18,937 nucleotides of DNA from a bacterium (GTDB lineage: Bacteria > Desulfobacterota > JAPLJL01). Below, one piece after another: positions 14,406-18,937 of the stretch. The notes beneath the pieces were generated by a model. That model ran no database searches. It was not told where the DNA came from and saw nothing but the letters and a program-made list of their open reading frames with translations. Numbering within the stretch: the first letter of the stretch is position 1; each line of letters begins with the position of its first letter. The position numbers were made by a program, and so were the translations under genes. The stretch is from the NCBI GenBank assembly GCA_028713675.1, contig JAQTNV010000064.1, positions 1-18,937 on the forward strand. The letters run 5' to 3'.

Positions 14406-14545
14406 GTTTGGGGAGCGAAACCCTCCCCCCCTCCGGGCTGTAGGTCCCTACGGGCCGGAAGCCGGGCTTCTGGAAAACAAAAAACCGGGAAGGTTTTTGA
14501 ACTCTTTTATGGAGTGCATCAGCTTGCTGATGCCAAGAAGTTTCC

Positions 14546-14572
14546 GTCATTCCGGCGAAAGCCGGAATCCAG
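14546..14572. repeat. Dispersed palindromic repeat (TCATTCCGG...CCGGAATCCAG)
   Basis: A short hairpin repeat with TTCCGGC and GCCGGAA arms around a GAAA-type loop, known to be widespread in intergenic DNA of many bacteria. Other copies in this window are at 15207-15234 and 18506-18532. Confidence 0.75.
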
Positions 14573-14595
14573 TTTTTTTACCCATAACCCATGAC

Positions 14596-15162
14596 CTATG
14601 ACCTGGTGAGTTCCTGCGTTACCAGCGGCGTGTAAACCGACCCGCCCGGGCGTAGGTCGCTTTTAAAAAGGATGATTTCCCTGGCCCCGAATTCGCCCAG
14701 CTCGGTTTCCTTCCGCTCCCCGACCTGGCGGATGACGGTGGCGAGGCCGGAGGGTGATTTGACCCGGCCCAGGGTCAGGTGGGGCGAGAAGGCCCGCGAC
14801 TCCACCGGGTAGCGCAGGCGGACCAGGCCGGCCTTGAGGGCCTGGTGGAGTTTCCCGGCTTCATTACCGATCTCGAGCCCCGCCCAGAAAACGCGGGGAC
14901 GTTGAAGATTGGGGAAAGCACCCAGGCCCCGGACCCGGCAGGAAAATGACCGGCAGGCCGAGGCCGCTTCCTTCAGCATTTCCCCGAGATCTTTGACCCC
15001 ACTTTCCTCGATTTCCCCCAGAAAATGAAAGGTCAGGTGGATGCCCTCGGGGTTGGTCCAGCGGACCGCGCCGTTCTCGTGTTTCCGGAGCTCGGTCTGG
15101 ATGTCCTTCAGCTTTTTCCTGATCTCTTCCGGGATCGGGGCGGCGATAAAGGTTCGGATCAT
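14596..15162 (-). CDS. thpR: RNA 2',3'-cyclic phosphodiesterase (LigT/ThpR family)
   Basis: This is a 2H-phosphoesterase superfamily enzyme, which opens RNA 2',3'-cyclic phosphates; historically it was called 2'-5' RNA ligase. It has 188 aa, the normal length. The two signature tetrapeptides are HLTF at 42-45 (in GIHLTFHFLGEI) and HLTL at 128-131 (in FSPHLTLGRVKS). Both catalytic His/Thr pairs are present. The N-terminus IRTFIAAPIPEEI and the segment GLGAFPNLQRPRVFWAGL are typical of the family. The ATG has AAGGAGATAAA directly upstream. The stop codon lies in a heptad-period array (14581-14608), so the last residues may be encoded by invading repeat DNA. cinA, thpR and recA are neighbours in many bacteria. 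Here an AT-rich gene and an amidohydrolase separate thpR from cinA. Confidence 0.95.
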   Translation of the reverse strand: MIRTFIAAPIPEEIRKKLKDIQTELRKHENGAVRWTNPEGIHLTFHFLGEIEESGVKDLGEMLKEAASACRSFSCRVRGLGAFPNLQRPRVFWAGLEIGNEAGKLHQALKAGLVRLRYPVESRAFSPHLTLGRVKSPSGLATVIRQVGERKETELGEFGAREIILFKSDLRPGGSVYTPLVTQELTRS

Positions 15163-15206
15163 TTTATCTCCTTATGGAAAATATCATAAATTCCTTTTCC
15201 TTTTTT

Positions 15207-15234
15207 GTCATTCCGGGCTTGACCCGGAATCCAG
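15207..15234. repeat. Dispersed palindromic repeat (TCATTCCGGG...CCCGGAATCCAG)
   Basis: This is a variant of the repeat at 14546-14572 with the loop GCTTGA and ATTCCGGG/CCCGGAAT arms. It lies in the gap between thpR and the divergent AT-rich gene. Confidence 0.7.
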
Positions 15235-15294
15235 AGCTTTTTATAAACTTTTCTTGACATCCCGGTTTTAAACTGGCGAAATGGACCATAGGTA

Positions 15295-16074
15295 ATGAAA
15301 AGAATCGTGAATAACCGCCTCCATTTTTTCCCATCATTAATATTTTTGATTGCCCTGATAATTTTCCCCGCGGTAATTGAAGCTGGAAATATTCGCTGGC
15401 AGAATCACAGCCTTTTACGGAGCCAATCTTTATTGATTTCGCAGGCGGATACGGATGAATTATTTGAAAACCCAAAACCCCAATCTCAACCGGAACCAAA
15501 GCCGCTACCGAGCGCAGAAAGTGAAAATAAATCAGTAAATAAAGATTTCCTCAAGTTTGATAAACCCAAAAGTTATTTAGTAACTATGGGAATGGATTTT
15601 TTGCCTTTAGCCGCTTTAATTGGCGGATCTATTTATTGTTCAACATTACCAGGCAGTACATACGGAAAATGGAACAGTGAGGAGTTATTTTGCTTTAGAA
15701 AATTGCAGTTTAGCAGTTTAGCTTTATTAGGTATTGGCACGCTTCCCTCCGACATTTATGTCAGTTCTAAACCATATAAAATAGTATTAATTGATTTATC
15801 CAAAATGTTATTAAATGGCATTTTTCTGTTCAACGGATACTTTTGGTCAGATTGGAATAATGGTTTAGAAAAAACTAAATATTTTATCGACTTAGGATTT
15901 GTTCCGGGGGTTATTTCTGCTTCTTTGATTTATTTGGGAGAAATTATCAGCCACGGGGTAAAAGTATATAAAATAAATAAATATGTTAATGAGAAGAATC
16001 AGGAAAAAAACACCGTCATTATTCCAATGGTTTGGAAAAATCAGGTTGGGTTAGCATTGTTTAGAAGTTTTTAA
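15295..16074 (+). CDS. AT-rich orphan membrane/exported protein, unknown function
   Basis: I do not recognise this 259-aa protein. It begins with a signal-peptide-like segment (FFPSLIFLIALIIFPAVIEAG, 11-31). A Pro/Glu-rich spacer follows (about 58-80, PKPQSQPEPKPLPS). Three or four hydrophobic stretches come next: about 98-115, 138-155, 161-184 and 197-218. It ends in NQVGLALFRSF. A terminal aromatic residue after alternating hydrophobics is seen in outer-membrane proteins, and the plan vaguely resembles DUF5683-like envelope proteins, but this is weak. Its codon use is strongly AT-rich (TTA, ATT, AAA common), unlike all neighbours. It is on the opposite strand and interrupts cinA/thpR synteny. 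These features point to recent acquisition. The ATG has only a weak AGG upstream. The gene looks intact. Confidence 0.75.
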   Translation: MKRIVNNRLHFFPSLIFLIALIIFPAVIEAGNIRWQNHSLLRSQSLLISQADTDELFENPKPQSQPEPKPLPSAESENKSVNKDFLKFDKPKSYLVTMGMDFLPLAALIGGSIYCSTLPGSTYGKWNSEELFCFRKLQFSSLALLGIGTLPSDIYVSSKPYKIVLIDLSKMLLNGIFLFNGYFWSDWNNGLEKTKYFIDLGFVPGVISASLIYLGEIISHGVKVYKINKYVNEKNQEKNTVIIPMVWKNQVGLALFRSF

Positions 16075-16118
16075 TGAGAGGAAGATTGAGCCGGCTTGAG
16101 GTGTAAATATCTTCCGGT

Positions 16119-17000
16119 CTAAGATCTGCCGATTATTTCCAGAAAATTTTTCTTCTCGATCCGCTCAAGATCCTCCCGCGAAAGACCGAGACCGCGGATG
16201 ATCTTCTCTGAAGGCCCGTAATCGAAGCGGTCGCCATTGATATGAAAATACGGTCCGTCGGTTCCGAACAGGCATTTTCCGGCCCCGGCCCGGTTGACGG
16301 CCAGCGCGGCGGCCTTCTGATCCACGTAGACCGTGCAGGAAAGGTCCACGTAAACATTCTTTTTCTCCCGGACATAAGCGCAGACGGCCGCGGCATACGG
16401 GACCCCGGCGTGGGCGTAGATTATTTTCAATTTCGGAAAGCGTTCCGGCAGGATTTTAAAATCCCCATTTTCATCGGCGCCCAGATGGAGGAGCAGGGGC
16501 AGATTTTTTTCCGAAGCCAGCGCGGCCGCGTCGGTTAATTTCGCCACCGGGTAATTGTGCCAGTAGGAATGGGCCTTGACCCCGATTATCCCCGGGGTTT
16601 TTAAACCCTTTTCAATCTCGGCGATGGGATCGTCCGGACCGGCGGGGTTCACGAACGTCCAGCCCCATAAGCGTTCCGGGTGGAGAAACACCGCTTTTCT
16701 CACTTCCTCATTGGGGGGCTGGGGAATGACCGGGTAGCGCCTGCCGCCCACGTCCACGGTGCCGTCGGCCTTGACCATGCTTTTATAGAAGGCCGCGGCG
16801 CCCCGCTGGACGAGTCCGCTCTCGCGGTTTACCAGCCGCCGGAAGAAGCCCGAGAGCTGGACGAAGGGGAAGGAAAGCGAGAGCGGAGGGCAGAGCCGGG
16901 GGATCAGCGCCACCCGCTCGACCCCGGCCGCGTCCATGCCGGCAATCAGTCCGGGCAGGGAGATCATCGATTCATCGAGATGGAAATGGCAGTCAATCAT
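16119..17000 (-). CDS. Amidohydrolase 2 family metal-dependent hydrolase
   Basis: This is a TIM-barrel metal hydrolase or decarboxylase of the amidohydrolase 2 type (PF04909-like), 293 aa, cytoplasmic. The metal-binding H-x-H lies in DCHFH (H5, H7) at the end of strand 1. Further ligand candidates are H144 (VKAHSYWH), H172 (LLLHLGAD), H197 (IIYAHAGVP) and the catalytic Asp D248 in LFGTDGPY. Members act on diverse substrates, including decarboxylation of aromatic acids, so none is assigned here. It has no Shine-Dalgarno sequence: the heptad-period array begins only six bases upstream of the ATG, so its native leader may have been replaced. It converges with the AT-rich plus-strand gene, leaving a 44-base gap. 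It is transcribed in the same direction as cinA but separated by about 160 bases of repeats. Confidence 0.88.
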   Translation of the reverse strand: MIDCHFHLDESMISLPGLIAGMDAAGVERVALIPRLCPPLSLSFPFVQLSGFFRRLVNRESGLVQRGAAAFYKSMVKADGTVDVGGRRYPVIPQPPNEEVRKAVFLHPERLWGWTFVNPAGPDDPIAEIEKGLKTPGIIGVKAHSYWHNYPVAKLTDAAALASEKNLPLLLHLGADENGDFKILPERFPKLKIIYAHAGVPYAAAVCAYVREKKNVYVDLSCTVYVDQKAAALAVNRAGAGKCLFGTDGPYFHINGDRFDYGPSEKIIRGLGLSREDLERIEKKNFLEIIGRS

Positions 17001-17005
17001 AACAA

Positions 17006-17168
17006 ATTGACGATTTACGATTGACGATTGACGAATGAAAATCCATAAGAATTATGGAGTGAAGATTTACGATTTAAAATTGAAAATCAAAATAATCATT
17101 AATGATTATTTTGTCCGGACGTTATGAGCGTATTTTTAAAATCGTCAATCTACAATCGTCAATCGTCA
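17006..17168. repeat. Inverted heptad-period arrays around a 24-bp perfect palindrome
   Basis: ATTGACG, ATTTACG, ATTGACG, ATTGACG, AATGAAA occupy 17006-17040, and more degenerate 7-mers run to about 17088. A perfect palindrome with half-site AAAATAATCATT occupies 17089-17112. ATCGTCA, ATCTACA, ATCGTCA, ATCGTCA occupy 17141-17168. The left and right arrays are reverse complements, so the whole gap could form a large cruciform. The right arm includes the cinA stop codon. Confidence 0.7.
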
Positions 17169-18397
17169 ATTCCCTGCAGGTACCGCCTGAGCCAATCCAA
17201 TGCCACCGCGGAGGCGAAGATTTTGATCCGGTCCCGCCCTCCGAAGAGGAGCTCCTTCCGGGTGAAGACACCCTCCGGCGTGGCCAGACCGAAGTAAACC
17301 AGGCCCACCGGCTTTTCCGGGCTGCCCCCGGTGGGGCCGGCGATGCCGGTGGTGGAAAGCCCGATCTCGACCTTGCTGTTCTTTTTTACCCCCTCCGCCA
17401 TCGCCCCGGCGACCTCCGCGCTCACCGCGCCGAATTTTTTCAGGAGGTCGGGGGCAACCCCGAGGAGCTCGGTCTTGGAGGGGTTCGAATAAGTCACGAC
17501 CCCGCGCTCGAAATAGTTGGAACTGCCGGGAACCTCGGTGATCCGATGGGCGATCAGCCCGCCGGTGCAGGATTCCGCCAGGGCCAGCTTCCAGCCCTTT
17601 TCGGCCAGGAGCATCCCGACGAGGGATTCCAGGGTTTCATCGTTTTCCCCAAAAAGATGACTCGCGAAATCCGAGCGCGCCCGGGAAACCACCGTTTCCA
17701 GTGCTTCCCCGTCCTCGGATTCCAGGTCGATCCAGATTTCCGGGAAATAAAACCGGGTCCCCACGGTCACCTGCGGAAAGGCCCGGGCCAGCCCGAAGAT
17801 GATGGCCCCCACCCGGCCCTCGGAAATGCCGAAGACCTTGAGCGTCCGGAAAATCTGGGGGGAAGGGAGGGAAAATTCCTTCCGGAGGCGGGGGATGATC
17901 TCCTCCTGCAGGAAGGCCGAAAACTCCCGGGGGACGCCCTGGAGAAAATAGTACCGGGTTTGGGCTTGCCGGAAGAAAAACCCCGGGGCGGTTCCGTGGC
18001 GGTTGGGGATCATCTCCGCGCCGGCCGGGAACTCGGCCTGGCGGCGGTCGTCGGGGACGGGTTTCCGCTTCAGGTTCTGGAACCAGTCCTCGATATTTTC
18101 CCAGGCCTCCGCGTTGAAGACCAGCTCCCGCCCGAAGAACCGGGCCGCCGCCCCGCGGGTCCGGTCGTCGTCCGTGGGCCCCAGGCCCCCGCCGACGATT
18201 ACGACCTCGGCCCTTTCCCCGGAGGCCCGGAGGGCCCGCTCGATGGCCTGGTCGTCGTCCCCGACAATCTCGAAACCGGCAATCTGAAACCCGATCCGCC
18301 GGAGCTCCCGGGCGGCCAGGGAGCCGTTGATATCGGCCACGCTTCCGCGGACGAGTTCATTGCCGATCAAAAGGATAAAGGCCTTAGGACGAGTCAT
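17159..18397 (-). CDS. cinA: CinA family protein (nicotinamide-nucleotide amidohydrolase / competence-damage protein)
   Basis: This is CinA, a two-domain protein that recycles pyridine nucleotides. The N-terminal MoaB/COG1058 domain acts on ADP-ribose-type compounds, and the C-terminal PncC domain deamidates nicotinamide mononucleotide. It has 412 aa, full length. The N-terminal domain shows LLIGNELVRGSVADINGSLA (9-28) and GGGLGPTDDDRT (69-80). The C-terminal domain begins near 253 with LAESCTGGLIAHRIT (273-287), whose S276 is the expected catalytic residue. It continues through YSNPSKTELLGV and TTGIAGPTGGSPEKPVGLVYFG. The ATG at 18397 has no clear Shine-Dalgarno sequence. The last residues, IDD and the TGA stop, are encoded by a heptad-period array. 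It lies downstream of pgpA, the usual order in several phyla. Confidence 0.96.
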   Translation of the reverse strand: MTRPKAFILLIGNELVRGSVADINGSLAARELRRIGFQIAGFEIVGDDDQAIERALRASGERAEVVIVGGGLGPTDDDRTRGAAARFFGRELVFNAEAWENIEDWFQNLKRKPVPDDRRQAEFPAGAEMIPNRHGTAPGFFFRQAQTRYYFLQGVPREFSAFLQEEIIPRLRKEFSLPSPQIFRTLKVFGISEGRVGAIIFGLARAFPQVTVGTRFYFPEIWIDLESEDGEALETVVSRARSDFASHLFGENDETLESLVGMLLAEKGWKLALAESCTGGLIAHRITEVPGSSNYFERGVVTYSNPSKTELLGVAPDLLKKFGAVSAEVAGAMAEGVKKNSKVEIGLSTTGIAGPTGGSPEKPVGLVYFGLATPEGVFTRKELLFGGRDRIKIFASAVALDWLRRYLQGIDD

Positions 18398-18680
18398 GAT
18401 TATAAAGGTAGACGGCAGACCGTAGACGGTAGACCGGGAAAAACCTATAAGCTTTCAGCTATCAGCGGTCAGCTTTCATCTTTTTGATCCTTCCCCCTTT
18501 TTATCGTCATTCCGGCGGAAGCCGGAATCCAGTTCTTTTCCCAACCGGTTCCTCGGAAAACCCAATAAACCCGGAATATTTTTTCTGTTTACCGGTGTTC
18601 TTGTGCCTGGTGTGCTGGTGCTCCTTGCTCTATGCCCTCTGCTCTCTGCTCTCTGCTCTATGCCCTATGCCCTATGCCCG
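18398..18680. repeat. Heptad-period arrays and dispersed repeat between pgpA and cinA
   Basis: Three arrays with different units fill this gap: AGGTAGA/CGGCAGA/CCGTAGA/CGGTAGA (18406-18433), AGCTTTC/AGCTATC/AGCGGTC/AGCTTTC (18450-18477), and a run of nine 7-mers of CTCTATG/CCCTATG type (18621-18683) that includes the pgpA stop codon. A TCATTCCGG...CCGGAATCCAG repeat lies between them at 18506-18532. No gene is supported. Confidence 0.7.
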
Positions 18681-18937
18681 TTAATCCAGTATCCCCATGA
18701 CGGGGAAAACCCAGAGCAGAAGCCGGAGGGAGAGGTTGGCGAAAACCCCGGCCAGAAGGTCATCGGCAACGATTCCCACCCCGCCCGAGAGCCGTTTGTC
18801 GGCCCACTTTACCGGCCCCAGCTTGACGATGTCGAAGAAGCGGAAAAGCCCGAAACCCAGGATCACGCTTCCCGGGGTGAAGGGGACGAGGAAAAGGGTG
18901 ACCGCCATCCCCGCCACCTCGTCGATCACGATCTCCC
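18681..18937 (-). CDS. pgpA: Phosphatidylglycerophosphatase A (partial, N-terminus outside window)
   Basis: This is the C-terminal part (85 codons) of a PgpA-type membrane phosphatase, which converts phosphatidylglycerophosphate to phosphatidylglycerol in the inner membrane. The frame stays open to the window edge. The first visible residues, EIVIDEVAGM, match the conserved PgpA E-x-V-x-DE-x-x-G motif with its acidic metal-binding residues. Further on, FTPGSVILGFGLFRFFDIVK and the segment PVKWADKRLSGGVGIVADDL, with the second acidic pair, are typical. The C-terminus LLLWVFPVMGILD is hydrophobic. The apparent start at 18929 (GTG) is an internal Val, not the real start. The stop codon falls in the last unit of a nine-unit heptad-period array. 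Confidence 0.92.
   Translation of the reverse strand, partial: EIVIDEVAGMAVTLFLVPFTPGSVILGFGLFRFFDIVKLGPVKWADKRLSGGVGIVADDLLAGVFANLSLRLLLWVFPVMGILD

Larger units (their letters stand above)
14120..14595. other. Intergenic region between recA and thpR, dense repeat mosaic
   Basis: This 476-bp gap holds no supported gene. The 60 bases next to recA are AT-rich and probably carry its promoter. Beyond them come heptad arrays, a CCCCCTTT hairpin, a fragment resembling the end of the structured element (14411-14430), a perfect GCATCAGC/GCTGATGC hairpin (14516-14533) and a TCATTCCGG repeat (14546-14572). Confidence 0.6.

Noticed and set aside
15254-15282. Promoter of the AT-rich gene with a perfect TTGACA -35 at 15254-15259
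   Set aside because: No acceptable -10 box is found at 16-18 bases, and the implied transcript would leave almost no leader before the ATG; not strong enough to list.
18621-18683. CRISPR array
   Set aside because: The repeats are 7 bases with no spacers, unlike CRISPR repeats of 23-50 bases separated by unique spacers.

Overview
The window is a GC-rich chromosomal segment (well over 60% GC by eye in most genes) from a bacterium with a diderm-type envelope. That reading rests on a lipoprotein with a clear lipobox, a Spy/CpxP-like secreted protein, an ECF sigma/anti-sigma pair and a PilT ATPase. The order pgpA-cinA-thpR-recA-pilT, and a TIGR03960-type radical SAM gene overlapping rng, fit Acidobacteriota, Desulfobacterota or a related candidate phylum. 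No rRNA is present, so I do not go further. No tRNA, rRNA, CRISPR array, transposase or integrase was seen.

Layout. Nearly all genes are on the minus strand, so transcription runs from high to low coordinates. At the right edge are pgpA (partial) and cinA, then an amidohydrolase, an AT-rich orphan gene on the plus strand, and thpR, recA and pilT. The middle (about 6.9-11.85 kb) is accessory. It holds two paralogous FAD-dependent oxidoreductases (328 aa each, about 69% identical), a PurN-like formyltransferase between them, and a clan-A-type glycoside hydrolase lipoprotein. Next comes a three-gene ECF sigma / anti-sigma / Cys- and Met-rich Spy-like operon, which resembles a CnrYXH-type envelope metal sensor. 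Two plus-strand genes follow: a small conserved-looking hypothetical and a short, archaeal-type thymidylate synthase. The left edge holds a fused radical SAM/DUF2344 gene that overlaps the start of rng, which runs off the window.

Non-coding DNA is unusually structured. (1) Two inverted copies of an element with 12-bp perfect terminal inverted repeats (6962-7131 and 9593-9865) bracket the hydrolase and one oxidoreductase. Their core folds into a multi-branched RNA-like shape, and the two copies differ by compensatory or wobble-preserving changes. (2) Most gaps carry degenerate tandem arrays with a strict 7-nt period but a different 7-mer at each locus (one array has a 9-nt period). These are often inverted pairs, and they run into stop codons, start codons or ribosome binding sites. 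(3) Several dispersed palindromic repeats are also present (TCATTCCGG...CCGGAATCCAG, CCTGAGC...CGAAGG and CCCCCTTT hairpins).

The best candidates for something undescribed are the paired structured element with its bracketed genes and the heptad-period arrays. The sigma/anti-sigma/Spy operon is the clearest functional prediction among the genes of uncertain role.
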